Both the position numbers and the translations under genes were made by a program. This document shows positions 42,644-52,812 of a stretch of 64,000 nucleotides of DNA, one piece after another. Source of the stretch: Pedococcus aerophilus (GTDB lineage: Bacteria > Actinomycetota > Actinomycetes > Actinomycetales > Dermatophilaceae); contig NZ_BAAARN010000001.1 in NCBI RefSeq assembly GCF_039532215.1, positions 1,287,942-1,351,941 on the forward strand, given 5' to 3'. The notes below the pieces were generated by a model. It had not been told where the DNA came from. It saw only the letters and a program-made list of their open reading frames with translations, and ran no database searches. Numbering within the stretch: the first letter of the stretch is position 1; each line of letters begins with the position of its first letter.

Positions 42644-43444
42644 CTACTCAGGGCGCTTCGGGACGACCACCGGGTCCGCGCACGTCACGATGCGCACGGC
42701 CTCGTCGACGTCGTCGGTGAGCTGGAGGAGGTCGATGTCCTTGGCGCTGACCGTCCCGGCGTCGAGCACCGTCCCCCGCAGCCACTCGAGCAGCCCGCCC
42801 CAGTACTCGGTGCCCATCAGGACGATGGGGAACGACGTGACCTTCTGCGTCTGCACGAGGGTCACCGCCTCGAACAGCTCGTCGAGCGTCCCGAACCCGC
42901 CAGGCAGGACGATGAACCCCTGGGCGTACTTGACGAACATCGTCTTGCGGGCGAAGAAGTAGCGGAAGTTCACGCCGAGGTTGACGTGCTCGTTGAGCCC
43001 CTGCTCGAACGGCAGCTCGATGCCCAGGCCCACCGACGCGCCACCCGCACCGATCGCCCCGAGATTCGCGGCCTCCATGGCACCGGGCCCGCCACCGGTG
43101 ATCACGGCATACCCGGCCTCCACGAGGGCACGACCCACCTGGGTGCCGATCTCGTAGTAGGGCGTGCCCGGCTTCGTGCGCGCGGAGCCGAAGACGCTGA
43201 CCGCTGGGCCGAGCTCCGCGAGGGCACCGAAGCCCTCGACGAACTCGCTCTGGATCCGCATCACGCGCCACGGGTCGGTGTGCACCCATTCGCTCGAGCC
43301 ACGGCTGTCGAGCAGCCGCTGGTCGGTGGTCGTCCCCGGCACGCGGGAACCCCGGAGGGTGACCGGACCCGTGTGGTACTCGAAGTCCTTGTTCAGGTCC
43401 TTGTTGAGGTCCATGGCGCTGGCCTGCGTGGTGTCGTCGCTCAC
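42644..43444 (-). CDS. LOG-family phosphoribohydrolase
   Basis: A 266-residue Rossmann-like protein of the LOG/TIGR00730 group. SVFGSARTKPGTPYYE, ITGGGPGAMEAANLGA and LPGGFGTLDELFE are the nucleotide-binding and catalytic motifs of cytokinin riboside 5'-monophosphate phosphoribohydrolases. Bacterial members cleave AMP-type N-glycosidic bonds; the true substrate here is unknown. GTG 43444 is preceded by TAGGTT with a 6-nt gap. It heads the operon LOG-hypothetical-DivIVA-SRPBCC-tag-PIG-V-PIG-V. Confidence 0.88.
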   Translation of the reverse strand: MSDDTTQASAMDLNKDLNKDFEYHTGPVTLRGSRVPGTTTDQRLLDSRGSSEWVHTDPWRVMRIQSEFVEGFGALAELGPAVSVFGSARTKPGTPYYEIGTQVGRALVEAGYAVITGGGPGAMEAANLGAIGAGGASVGLGIELPFEQGLNEHVNLGVNFRYFFARKTMFVKYAQGFIVLPGGFGTLDELFEAVTLVQTQKVTSFPIVLMGTEYWGGLLEWLRGTVLDAGTVSAKDIDLLQLTDDVDEAVRIVTCADPVVVPKRPE

Positions 43445-43450
43445 GCCCTC

Positions 43451-43456
43451 AACCTA
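43451..43456 (-). promoter_or_regulatory. Predicted leaderless -10 (TAGGTT) of the LOG operon
   Basis: TAGGTT on the minus strand ends 6 nt before GTG 43444. Confidence 0.5.
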
Positions 43457-43488
43457 CGTGAGCCGGCGTGCTCAGCGCGTCAGGCGAG

Positions 43489-44598
43489 TCAGGCCAGCCA
43501 GCGCAGCAGCGCGGCCTCGGCGGAGACGAGCTGCGAGACGGGGCAGCGCTCGTCGTCGTGGTGGGCGAGGTTGGGGTCGCCGGGCCCGAAGTTCACCGCC
43601 GCGATGTCCATCGCCGAGAAGCGGGCCACGTCGGTCCAGCCCTCCTTGGCGATCACGGGCAGGTCGAGCGCCTCGACGAAGGCCTTAGCGGCCGGCAGGT
43701 GCAGGCCCGGTCGGGCGCCCGCGGCGTTGTCGAGCTCCACGAGGTCGTAGCCCTCGAAGAGCTCGGCGACGTGGGCGAGCGCGACCTCGGGGGTCTTGTC
43801 GGGGGCGTAGCGGTAGTTGACGGTGACGACGCACTCGTCGGGGATGACGTTGCCGGCGATCCCGCCGCGGATCCCGGTCGCGTTGAGGGCCTCGTGGTAG
43901 TCGAGCCCGTCGACGGTCACCGTGGCCGGTTCGTATGCCGTGAGGCGGTTCAGCAGGTCCGCCGCACCGTGGATGGCGTTGCGTCCGTTCCACGGACGGG
44001 CCGAGTGGGCGGCGACGCCGCGGGCGGTGACGTCGACGCGCAGGGTGCCCTTGCACCCGCCCTCGACCTGGCTGGCGGTCGGCTCGAGCAGGACGGCGAA
44101 GTCGGCGTCCTCGATGAGGTCGGGGCGCTGCTGCTGCACGTGCAGGAGGCCGTTGTGCTCGCTGTCGATCTCCTCGCCCTCGTAGAACACGAAGGTCAGG
44201 TCGCGGCTCGGCTCGGTGACCAGGGCCGCCTTGAGCTGCACCGCGACGCCGCCCTTCATGTCGACGGTCCCGCGCCCGACGAGGTCGTCGCCCTCGCGGC
44301 GGGTCGGGAGGTTGGCGGGCGCCTTGGTGAGGGGCACCGTGTCGATGTGACCGGCGAGGACCACGCGCTCGCTGCGACCGAGCTCGGTGCGCGCGACGAG
44401 GGTGTTGCCGATCCGGGTGACCGTGAGGTGGTCCAGGGGGGCGAGGGCGACCTCGATGGCGTCGCAGACCCGCTGCTCGTCGAGGCTGACCGACTCGATG
44501 TCGCACAGCGCCGCGGTCAACGTCACGACGTCGGCGGACAGGTCGAGCGGGGGGTTGCCCGTCGCGGGCTGGGTCGGGTCCTCGGGGTGGTTCGCCAT
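43489..44598 (-). CDS. dapE: Succinyl-diaminopimelate desuccinylase
   Basis: Dizinc amidohydrolase (M20 fold) of 369 residues that releases LL-diaminopimelate and succinate in lysine and peptidoglycan precursor synthesis. Metal motifs [33 protein letters not shown] and the late [15 protein letters not shown] are intact, with a dimerisation domain in the middle. Divergent from dapD across 57 bp. ATG 44598 is preceded by TAGGGT with a 7-nt gap. Confidence 0.95.
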   Translation of the reverse strand: MANHPEDPTQPATGNPPLDLSADVVTLTAALCDIESVSLDEQRVCDAIEVALAPLDHLTVTRIGNTLVARTELGRSERVVLAGHIDTVPLTKAPANLPTRREGDDLVGRGTVDMKGGVAVQLKAALVTEPSRDLTFVFYEGEEIDSEHNGLLHVQQQRPDLIEDADFAVLLEPTASQVEGGCKGTLRVDVTARGVAAHSARPWNGRNAIHGAADLLNRLTAYEPATVTVDGLDYHEALNATGIRGGIAGNVIPDECVVTVNYRYAPDKTPEVALAHVAELFEGYDLVELDNAAGARPGLHLPAAKAFVEALDLPVIAKEGWTDVARFSAMDIAAVNFGPGDPNLAHHDDERCPVSQLVSAEAALLRWLA

Positions 44599-44605
44599 GC
44601 CCACG

Positions 44606-44611
44606 ACCCTA
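44606..44611 (-). promoter_or_regulatory. Predicted leaderless -10 (TAGGGT) of dapE
   Basis: TAGGGT on the minus strand ends 7 nt before ATG 44598. Confidence 0.55.
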
Positions 44612-44642
44612 TCCAGCGTCCCGGTCGGGCGACCCGCTCCCC

Positions 44643-44648
44643 TAGGCT
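44643..44648 (+). promoter_or_regulatory. Predicted leaderless -10 (TAGGCT) of dapD
   Basis: TAGGCT ends seven bases before ATG 44656; it lies 31 bases from the divergent dapE -10, so the two promoters are close but separate. Confidence 0.55.
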
Positions 44649-44655
44649 TGTCGGC

Positions 44656-45588
44656 ATGAGCAGTGAGCGCAGCGCATGGGGTTTCGGACTGGCCACCACG
44701 ACCGTCGACGGCGTGGTCCTCGACACCTGGTACCCCGAGCCGGCCCTGGGCGCCCGCCCCGCGAACGCCTCGGCCCCCGAGGAGCTGCGCGCCCTCGCGG
44801 GAGCCGACGAGCTGCGCCGGGTGCGCCGCACGGTCGTGGACGTCGAGGTCGACCTCGATGCTGCTCCGGCGGACGCCTCCGACGCCTACCTCCGCCTGCA
44901 CCTGCTGTCGCACTGCCTCGTCGCGCCCAACAGCATCAACCTCGACGGGATCTTCGGGGTCCTCGCCAACGTCGTCTGGACGACCCAGGGACCCTGCGCC
45001 GTCGACGGTTTCGAGATGACGCGGGCGCGGCTGCGGCTGCGCGGGACGGTCAACGTCCTCGGCATCGACAAGTTCCCCCGCATGGTCGACTACGTCGTGC
45101 CGGCGGGTGTGCGCATCGCCGACGCCGACCGCGTCCGCCTCGGTGCCCACCTCGCCCCGGGCACGACCGTCATGCACGAGGGCTTCGTCAACTACAACGC
45201 GGGCACGCTGGGCAGCTCCATGGTCGAGGGACGCATCTCCCAGGGTGTCGTCGTCGGTGACGGCTCCGACATCGGCGGCGGCGCCTCGACGATGGGCACC
45301 CTGTCCGGTGGCGGCACGGAGCGCGTGCGGGTCGGCGAGCGCTGCCTGCTCGGCGCCGAGTCGGGTCTGGGCATCGCCCTCGGCGACGACTGCGTCGTCG
45401 AGGCCGGCCTCTACCTCACCGCCGGCACCAAGGTGACCCTGGCCGACGGCCGGGTCGTCAAGGCCCGCGAGCTGTCCGGCCAGGACAACGTCCTCTACAT
45501 CCGCAACTCGGTGACCGGCACGGTCGAGGCCAAGGCACGCGACGGGCACGGCATCGTGCTCAACTCCGCGCTGCACGCCAACGACTAG
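44656..45588 (+). CDS. dapD: Tetrahydrodipicolinate N-succinyltransferase
   Basis: Succinylates tetrahydrodipicolinate from succinyl-CoA, the step before DapC and DapE. The 310-residue actinobacterial form has an N-terminal domain and a left-handed beta-helix of hexapeptide repeats (about 165-290: [27 protein letters not shown]..., [18 protein letters not shown]). The catalytic Glu/Gly region MVEGRIS is present. With dapC and dapE in the window, the succinylase branch is complete after DapB. The next gene begins two bases after its stop. Confidence 0.95.
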   Translation: MSSERSAWGFGLATTTVDGVVLDTWYPEPALGARPANASAPEELRALAGADELRRVRRTVVDVEVDLDAAPADASDAYLRLHLLSHCLVAPNSINLDGIFGVLANVVWTTQGPCAVDGFEMTRARLRLRGTVNVLGIDKFPRMVDYVVPAGVRIADADRVRLGAHLAPGTTVMHEGFVNYNAGTLGSSMVEGRISQGVVVGDGSDIGGGASTMGTLSGGGTERVRVGERCLLGAESGLGIALGDDCVVEAGLYLTAGTKVTLADGRVVKARELSGQDNVLYIRNSVTGTVEAKARDGHGIVLNSALHAND

Positions 45589-45590
45589 CC

Positions 45591-46481
45591 GTGCCCAGGA
45601 GCGCCAAGGGCGGCATCGTGCTCTCGGAGCATCGAACGCCGTCGCGGACCCGCCGGTTCGTCACGCGAATCGTGTTGCTGCTGTTCGTCATCGGCCTCGT
45701 CGGTGCCGGCTGGGTGGGGCTGCGCGGCACCCTGCACAACCTCGGAGGTCCGCGCTGCCAGGCCACCGCCGCGGGCGCGAGCGTGGACTTCGACCCCGGC
45801 CAGACCGCATACGCCGCAACCATCGTGGGCATCGCGGAGAAGCGCGGCCTGCCCGCGCGGGCCGGGACCATCGCCATCGCCACGGCGATCCAGGAGTCCA
45901 AGCTGCGCAACCTCACGTACGGCGACCGTGACTCCGTCGGGCTCTTCCAGCAGCGGCCGAGCCAGGGGTGGGGCACCGAGAAGCAGATCCTCGACCCGGT
46001 CTACGCGACGAACAAGTTCTACGACGCCCTCGTCAAGGTGGACGGCTACGAGCAGATGCGCATCACCGAGATCGCCCAGGAGGTGCAGCGCTCGGCCTAC
46101 CCCGAGGCGTACGCCGACCACGAGCAGGAGGGGCGGCTGCTCGCCTCCACCCTCAGCGGGCACTCCCCCGGCGGCCTCGGCTGCCGCCTGGACGACGCCA
46201 CCGGCGGCCAGCCGACCGAGCTGAGGGCCGCCCTGTCCAAGGAGCTCGGGGTCGCGAGCACGGTCAAGGGCCGCGTGCTCACCGTGAAGGCCGACTCCGA
46301 GCGCCGTGCGTGGAGCGCCGGGTCCTTCGCGGTCGCCAAGGCCGGGCAGTACGGCGCCACGAAGGTCCGCGTCGGCAACCGTGAGTGGACCCGCACCCGG
46401 GACACCGACGGCTGGACCTGGGCGACGGTCAAGGGTGGCGCCGGAACGACCGTGACCGTCACCTTCCCCGCCACCAGCTGA
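45591..46481 (+). CDS. Membrane-anchored transglycosylase-like protein
   Basis: A 296-residue protein with one N-terminal membrane helix (about 25-45). The outside part includes TAIQESKLRNLTYGDRDSVGLFQQRPSQGWGTEKQILDPVYATNKFYDAL, which has the ES...SVGLFQQ pattern of lysozyme-like/lytic transglycosylase domains common in actinobacterial wall proteins; a beta-rich C-terminal domain follows. Some databases label similar proteins heavy-metal transporter, which the sequence does not support. GTG 45591 is two bases after dapD, so it may be co-transcribed with it. Confidence 0.75.
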   Translation: MPRSAKGGIVLSEHRTPSRTRRFVTRIVLLLFVIGLVGAGWVGLRGTLHNLGGPRCQATAAGASVDFDPGQTAYAATIVGIAEKRGLPARAGTIAIATAIQESKLRNLTYGDRDSVGLFQQRPSQGWGTEKQILDPVYATNKFYDALVKVDGYEQMRITEIAQEVQRSAYPEAYADHEQEGRLLASTLSGHSPGGLGCRLDDATGGQPTELRAALSKELGVASTVKGRVLTVKADSERRAWSAGSFAVAKAGQYGATKVRVGNREWTRTRDTDGWTWATVKGGAGTTVTVTFPATS

Positions 46482-46506
46482 CCGAACGCCCGGCGCGACG
46501 CACGGG

Positions 46507-48135
46507 TCAGCGGACGACGACCGCGTCCCCGACGGCGCGCTCCCCTGTCGCGTCGGACGGGTGGCTCACCAGCTGCTCGTCCACGACCATCGCGGTCGAC
46601 CCGCCACCGTCGAGGTTCAGGGCGTCGACCATGCCGAGCGACCTGGCCACCGCCGCGGCCTCCGGGATCGACAGGCCCAGCTCGCCCAGCTGACGTCCGT
46701 CGACCGTCACGAGCATCGTGCGGCCGGAGCCGTCGACGCCGGCGAAGGTGCGCGGGTTGCGCTGCAGGGCCCACCCGTAGGCGAAGCTCGGTTCGCCGGG
46801 GTGAACCATGCCGTCCTGGCGCTGGGTCACGTGCACGTGGCCGTCCCGGACCAGCTCCGGACCACCGTTGAGCACCGACGCGCCGTGGCCGGTCAGTGGG
46901 CGGGAGCCGTTGCGCAGCTCGGTCGTGGGGCCCACCCGCTGGCCCGGCCTCAGTCCCGCGACGACGCCGGCGCCGCTGCCGATGCCCTGCAGCGACCGCT
47001 GCCCCGGGGCGAGGGCGACCCCGCGCGTATCGGCCACCGAGAGCACGCGGCCCTTCCGGTCAATCACCGCCTCAGCTCCTGGGCCGGCCGGCGTGCGCGG
47101 GCCGAACGCGTCCGTGAACAGGACCAGCTCGTCGGCGTCCGTGCACGTGATGTCGTGCAGCGGAAGGGTGGTCGGCAGGTCGTCCGAGGTGCCACCACAG
47201 TTGCGGATGAGGCCGGGGACGCGGTTCAGCCCGTCGAGGACCTGCCGTCCCGACGGGAGCGTGGCGGTCGCCACCCACCTCGGGCGGACCACGGCCGTGT
47301 GCCGTGCGCCGGGGTCGAGCACGAGGACCGGACGGGACCCGACCGGCTCGGACTCCAGGCGCCCGTCGTAGACGCCCGCCCCAGCGGGGTCACCCTCGGC
47401 ACCGGCCTTGGGGTCGAAGACGAAGAACCCCGCGTTGACGGCCACCTTCGCCTTCTCGTACCCCGCGAGCCACGACGTGGTCTCCCTGGTCTCCAGGCTC
47501 GGGCCGTAGGTGCCACCGATAGACCCACGGAAACGCCGGGGATCGATCGTCACGACGTTCACGGTCCACGGCCCCTTGGCGCGGGAGTCGCCGTCCCAGC
47601 CCGAGTACCAGGCGCGTCCGGCGAACCCGGCCGAGGTCAGGCGGGCGGCCTCAGCCGCCGCCTGGGCCTGGCTCGTCCACGTCGCGACCAGGCGCACCCG
47701 CCAGCCGAGGACGCCAGCCGCGACATCCGCAACCGCCGGCTGCAGGACCTGCTGGGCCTGCGCGGGGAACCCTGCGGCCGTGAGCCGCCCCGCATACGCC
47801 TTGGCGCTGTCCTGGTCCTGGATGGCGCTCGGCGGCGCGTCCGGGTCCGGGCTGCCCGCACCTGCCGGGATGCTCACCTCCACGACCCAGCGGACGCTGG
47901 CGTCCGCTGCTCCCCTCGTGATGCGTGTCCAGGTGACCCCAGGCGCGACCTGCTGCACGGCCCGGGTCTCGGCAAGTCCCGCCGGTCCGAGGTCCAGCGC
48001 ACGGGACACCCCCACGTGGCTCCGGGCGTCGTCGGAAGTGCGGTCCGGCGGTGACGCGGTGGCCGAACCGCCCACCGCCAACGTCGTTGCTGCGAGACCG
48101 ACGATGCTGACCGCTGCTATCCAGGTGCGCCTCAT
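46507..48135 (-). CDS. Secreted phosphodiester glycosidase (NAGPA) with SPOR-like region
   Basis: A 542-residue exported protein. The signal peptide (residues 1-27, ...GGSATA) is followed by a region with two SPOR-like halves (about 95-185: DSAKAYAGRLTAAGFPAQ and AAAEAARLTSAGFAGRAWYSG), which in other proteins bind denuded peptidoglycan, and by the NAGPA domain, which covers most of the rest: KVAVNAGFFVFDP near residue 240 and the C-terminal LNLDGGGSTAMVV. NAGPA enzymes split sugar-phosphodiester linkages, so teichoic-acid-like or capsule substrates are plausible. ATG 48135 has TAACGT seven bases upstream. Confidence 0.85.
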   Translation of the reverse strand: MRRTWIAAVSIVGLAATTLAVGGSATASPPDRTSDDARSHVGVSRALDLGPAGLAETRAVQQVAPGVTWTRITRGAADASVRWVVEVSIPAGAGSPDPDAPPSAIQDQDSAKAYAGRLTAAGFPAQAQQVLQPAVADVAAGVLGWRVRLVATWTSQAQAAAEAARLTSAGFAGRAWYSGWDGDSRAKGPWTVNVVTIDPRRFRGSIGGTYGPSLETRETTSWLAGYEKAKVAVNAGFFVFDPKAGAEGDPAGAGVYDGRLESEPVGSRPVLVLDPGARHTAVVRPRWVATATLPSGRQVLDGLNRVPGLIRNCGGTSDDLPTTLPLHDITCTDADELVLFTDAFGPRTPAGPGAEAVIDRKGRVLSVADTRGVALAPGQRSLQGIGSGAGVVAGLRPGQRVGPTTELRNGSRPLTGHGASVLNGGPELVRDGHVHVTQRQDGMVHPGEPSFAYGWALQRNPRTFAGVDGSGRTMLVTVDGRQLGELGLSIPEAAAVARSLGMVDALNLDGGGSTAMVVDEQLVSHPSDATGERAVGDAVVVR

Positions 48136-48142
48136 GGGCCGA

Positions 48143-48148
48143 ACGTTA
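48143..48148 (-). promoter_or_regulatory. Predicted leaderless -10 (TAACGT) of the glycosidase gene
   Basis: TAACGT on the minus strand ends 7 nt before ATG 48135. Confidence 0.45.
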
Positions 48149-48180
48149 CGACCGATTGGTGCCTTTCGCCCGGTGGGACG

Positions 48181-48213
48181 ACGACACCCCCGGCCTGTGG
48201 CCGGGGGCGTCGT
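48181..48213 (-). terminator. 15-bp hairpin after gltA
   Basis: ACGACACCCCCGGCC (48181-48195) and GGCCGGGGGCGTCGT (48199-48213) with a 3-nt loop. The single non-Watson-Crick position is U-G in minus-strand RNA, consistent with gltA termination. Confidence 0.85.
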
Positions 48214-48232
48214 GGGAGCTCGGTGCCGTGGG

Positions 48233-49531
<1,299 letters not shown>

Positions 49532-49633
49532 GCGTAACCATCCTCAAATGTCCCGGAGCGGGCACCCTCACACGGCGTGCCTCGCGCATCTCGACGCTAC
49601 CCCAGAACCCCACGCCGTCGGAAAACGGGCACC

Positions 49634-50770
49634 TCAGGTGAGCAGTCTGGCGGCTGCTGCGGCGATCCGCTCGTCGGTGGCGGTCAGCGCGATCCGGACG
49701 TGCTCGCGACCCGCATGGCCGTAGAAAGTCCCTGGTGCCACGAGGATCCCGCGCGAGGCGAGCGCTTCCACGGTGGCCCAGGAGTCCTCCCCCCGCGTCG
49801 CCCACAGGTACAGACCCGCGTCGGAGTGGTCGACCCGCAGGCCGAACCCCTCGACGGCGGTACGCAGCGTGGCTCGCCGCGCTGCATACCTCGCCTTCTG
49901 CTCGGCGACGTGGGCATCGTCGCCGAGAGCGGCGGTCAGCGCCTGCTGCACCGGCCACGGGACGATCATCCCGGCGTGCTTGCGCACCTCGAGGAGCCGG
50001 CGCACCAACGACACGTCGCCGGCGACGAAGGCTGCCCGGTAGCCCGCGAGGTTGGACTGCTTGCTGAGCGAGTAGACCGCGAGCAGACCCTCGTGGCTCC
50101 CCCCGCACACGCGCGGGTCGAGGATGCTCGGGGTGGTCGGCTCGGTGGAGTCCGCACGCCAGTCGAGCTCGGCGTAGCACTCGTCGGACGCGACGACGAC
50201 GCCGTGCTGGCGCGCCCAGGCGACGACCTTGGCGAGGTGGTCGACGCCGAGGACACGACCCGTGGGGTTGCTGGGGGTGTTGAGCCACAACAGCTTCGGC
50301 GTGGTCGCGGAGGTCAGGGGGCCGAGTGCGTTGAGCCCGTCGACGACCTGCGGGGTGGCCCCGGCGAGCCGGGCACCGACGTCGTAGGTCGGGTAGGCGA
50401 TGCCCGGGAAGCCGACCACGTCGCCGACCCCGAGGCCCAACAGGGTCGGCAGCCAGGCCACCAGCTCCTTGGACCCGATCGTCGGCAGCACGCCGTCGGG
50501 GTCGAGGTCCGGCACACCACGACGGCGCGCGAACCACACGGCCACGGCCTCGCGCAGCGTGGGGGTGCCGTAGGTCTGGGGGTACCCGGGCGCGTCGGCG
50601 GCCTCGCGCAGCGCCTCCTGGACGACCGCGGGCGTCGGGTCGACCGGCGTGCCGACGGAGAGGTCGACGATCCCGCCGTCGGGCTCGCCCGCACCAAAGG
50701 AACTCGCCCGCTCCTTGAACGGAGCGAGCGAGTCCCAGGGAAAGTCCGGCAGAGCCCGCGGGCTCGTCAC
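49634..50770 (-). CDS. dapC: Succinyldiaminopimelate transaminase
   Basis: A 378-residue fold-type I PLP aminotransferase. LSVGTPVDPTP, YPQTYGTPTLREAVAVWF, LWLNTPSNPTGRV, VASDECYAEL and the PLP lysine in VYSLSKQSNLAGYR are all present. It makes N-succinyl-LL-DAP for DapE. The GTG start lies ten bases after fdxA; the fdxA-dapC pair is conserved in actinobacteria (Rv1177-Rv1178), which supports DapC over other aminotransferases. Confidence 0.92.
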   Translation of the reverse strand: MTSPRALPDFPWDSLAPFKERASSFGAGEPDGGIVDLSVGTPVDPTPAVVQEALREAADAPGYPQTYGTPTLREAVAVWFARRRGVPDLDPDGVLPTIGSKELVAWLPTLLGLGVGDVVGFPGIAYPTYDVGARLAGATPQVVDGLNALGPLTSATTPKLLWLNTPSNPTGRVLGVDHLAKVVAWARQHGVVVASDECYAELDWRADSTEPTTPSILDPRVCGGSHEGLLAVYSLSKQSNLAGYRAAFVAGDVSLVRRLLEVRKHAGMIVPWPVQQALTAALGDDAHVAEQKARYAARRATLRTAVEGFGLRVDHSDAGLYLWATRGEDSWATVEALASRGILVAPGTFYGHAGREHVRIALTATDERIAAAAARLLT

Positions 50771-50780
50771 GCGGCGCAGC

Positions 50781-51107
50781 TCACTCGTCGTGGGACTGCG
50801 GCGGGAGGTCGGCGATGAGCGGGTGGTCCTTGTTGATCAGGCCCAGCTTGGCCGCACCGCCGGGGCTGCCCAGGTCGTCGAAGAACTCGACGTTCGCCTT
50901 GTAGTAGTCGGCCCACTGCTCGGGGGTGTCGTCCTCGTAGTAGATCGCCTCGACGGGGCAGACGGGCTCGCAGGCGCCGCAGTCGACGCACTCGTCGGGG
51001 TGGATGTAGAGGGACCGCTCACCCTCGTAGATGCAGTCGACCGGGCACTCTTCGATGCAGGCCTTGTCCTTGAGGTCAACGCAAGGCTGGGCGATCACGT
51101 ACGTCAT
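50781..51107 (-). CDS. fdxA: 7Fe ferredoxin
   Basis: A 108-residue low-potential electron carrier. N-terminal CVDLKDKACIEECPVDC and CVDCGACEPVCPVEAI provide the cysteines for one 3Fe-4S and one 4Fe-4S cluster, the FdxA/FdxC pattern of actinobacteria, followed by a 40-residue tail (EQWADYYKANVEFFDD). ATG 51107 is set by the leaderless-type -10 TAGTAT seven bases upstream, which overlaps the -10 of the divergent GNAT gene. Confidence 0.96.
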   Translation of the reverse strand: MTYVIAQPCVDLKDKACIEECPVDCIYEGERSLYIHPDECVDCGACEPVCPVEAIYYEDDTPEQWADYYKANVEFFDDLGSPGGAAKLGLINKDHPLIADLPPQSHDE

Positions 51108-51114
51108 GGCGCAC

Positions 51115-51121
51115 ATACTAT
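51115..51121. promoter_or_regulatory. Shared symmetric -10 for divergent leaderless genes
   Basis: ATACTAT reads as TACTAT on the plus strand (51116-51121), seven bases before ATG 51129, and as TAGTAT on the minus strand (51120-51115), seven bases before ATG 51107. One near-palindromic element would thus drive fdxA and the GNAT gene in opposite directions, both without leaders. Confidence 0.6.
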
Positions 51122-51128
51122 GCGGCTC

Positions 51129-52163
51129 ATGCCAGCAGACGTGCGGAGGATCCCCCTCGGGTCCCGAGTGGTGGTCAGGTGGCGCCTTGCCGAGCCGGAG
51201 GCCGCGACCGCGGCCACCCTGACCGACAGCGTCGGCGTGCTCAGCAGCCGCGACGAGGAGCACCTGGTCGTCGAGACCTCCCGGGGCCCGGTGCGCATCG
51301 CACTGGCCAGCGTGACCACCGCCAAGGAGGTCCCGCCCAAGCCCTCGCGGCGGGGCGCCCCGCACCTGGCCCTGTCGATCGAGGACCTCCAGCGCGTCAT
51401 GGTCCCCGCCTGGGGAGCGGTCGAGCGCGACACCCTCGGCGAGTGGGTGCTGCGTGCCTCGGCCGGCTACACCCAGCGCGGCAACTCGGTGGTCCCCGTC
51501 GGCAGCCCCGGACTCCCCCTCGAGACCGCGGTCGAGGAGGTGGAGGCCTGGTATGCCGCGCGGCAGCTCCCGGCGAAGTTCGCCCTCGCCGGGCCGGAGG
51601 GCTTCGACGCGGGTGACGACCCGCTCGGCTCCTTGCTCGTGGCACGCGGCTACGTCGTGGGCAGCCGAACACTCAACCTCACGGCCTCGCGCGAGGTCAT
51701 CGCCGCGGCGGACCCGGGCGGGCCGGCGGTCACGCTCGGCGAAGAGCTCACGGGACCCTGGCTCGAGACCTACCGACGGACCCGCGCAACGGTCCCGGGC
51801 GCGACCGAGGCCGTCCTGCGCGGCAGTCCCCGCGTCCTGTTCGGGAGCATCACGCCGGGGGGCGGACTGTCCCAGCAGCTGGGGCTGCGCGCGGCCGATG
51901 CTGCCGGGACGACCCCGATCGCGTTGGCACGACTGGGGATCGGTGCAGGCTGGGGCGGTCTCGGCGCCGTCTGGACGGACCCCGCATACCGAGGACGCGG
52001 ACTCGCGGCGCACCTCACTGCCGCCCTCGCAGGAGCTTTGCGCGCCGAGGGTGTGTCACTCATGCACCTGCAGGTGGAGCACGACAACGCCCCGGCGATC
52101 CGGCTCTACCGTCGGCTCGGGTTCGCCGTGCACTCGTCGTACGCCTACCTCACCCAGGGCTGA
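51129..52163 (+). CDS. GNAT acetyltransferase with N-terminal SH3-like domain
   Basis: A 344-residue protein. Residues about 8-65 look like a small beta-barrel (IPLGSRVVVRWRL...VETSRGPVRIAL), and the C-terminal half is a GNAT fold with the acetyl-CoA loop YRGRGLAAHLTAALAG and the late NAPAIRLYRRLGFAVHSSYAYL. Substrate unknown. ATG 51129 is favoured over ATG 51120 because the -10 TACTAT is placed exactly seven bases before it and would otherwise be inside the gene. Confidence 0.85.
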   Translation: MPADVRRIPLGSRVVVRWRLAEPEAATAATLTDSVGVLSSRDEEHLVVETSRGPVRIALASVTTAKEVPPKPSRRGAPHLALSIEDLQRVMVPAWGAVERDTLGEWVLRASAGYTQRGNSVVPVGSPGLPLETAVEEVEAWYAARQLPAKFALAGPEGFDAGDDPLGSLLVARGYVVGSRTLNLTASREVIAAADPGGPAVTLGEELTGPWLETYRRTRATVPGATEAVLRGSPRVLFGSITPGGGLSQQLGLRAADAAGTTPIALARLGIGAGWGGLGAVWTDPAYRGRGLAAHLTAALAGALRAEGVSLMHLQVEHDNAPAIRLYRRLGFAVHSSYAYLTQG

Positions 52164-52388
52164 GGCCGACAGGACCCTCCCCACTCCTCGGTTTCGGGGT
52201 CGACGTCGTCGCGCTGGGCTCGGTGGTGGCCGCCGGGCCGTCACCGAGGTGACCCTGTTCCTGGGCAGCGTCCTCGCCCGGCGACACCTCGTCTTCGGCC
52301 GACCTCGTACCGATCCGGTGGTCGGCCCGCCGACGGCTACCCGGGAAACTGCTGGCGCTGCACGGGCGGCTGCCGGGAGAGTGACGGC

Positions 52389-52802
52389 ATGACGTCACGC
52401 ATCTCGCACACCTCGGTCGACTCCCGCGACGCGCACGCCCAGTCGGTGTGGTGGGCGGGGGTGCTCGGCTTCACCGAGGACCCCCGGGACCCCAACCTCC
52501 CCGGGCACGAGGAGTGCATGATCTTCTCCCCCGACGGCCGCCAGCGGCTCCTGTTCATCGAGGTGCCCGAGGGCAAGACGGTCAAGAACCGCCTCCACCT
52601 CGACCTGTGGCCGACCGACCGGACGATGGACGAGGAGGTCGAGCGCCTGCTCGGCACCGGGGCCACGATGGTCCACGACCTGCGGGACCACCGCGGCCCC
52701 GGCACGGGGTGGGCGACGCTCGCCGACCCGGAGGGCAACGAGTTCTGCGTGCTGCGCAGCGAGTCCGAGCGACCGGACCCCTACGCCCACCTCGTGGTGT
52801 AG
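52389..52802 (+). CDS. VOC/glyoxalase-like protein
   Basis: A 137-residue vicinal-oxygen-chelate fold protein: two beta-alpha-beta modules with RISHTSVDSRDAHAQSVWWAGVLGFTEDP and GWATLADPEGNEFCVLRS at their ends. Metal ligands are not fully obvious, and the activity cannot be deduced. GGGAGAG lies about eight bases before the ATG. The 225 bp before it show no gene I can support. Confidence 0.85.
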   Translation: MTSRISHTSVDSRDAHAQSVWWAGVLGFTEDPRDPNLPGHEECMIFSPDGRQRLLFIEVPEGKTVKNRLHLDLWPTDRTMDEEVERLLGTGATMVHDLRDHRGPGTGWATLADPEGNEFCVLRSESERPDPYAHLVV

Positions 52803-52812
52803 CGGCTGCGGC

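Noticed and set aside
45591-46481. Heavy-metal transporter call for the protein after dapD
   Set aside because: It has one membrane helix and a lysozyme-like motif, no metal-binding motif or transporter topology.
52164-52388. Possible gene remnant between GNAT and VOC genes
   Set aside because: No frame with a start, ribosome site and recognisable protein; it reads as plain intergenic sequence.
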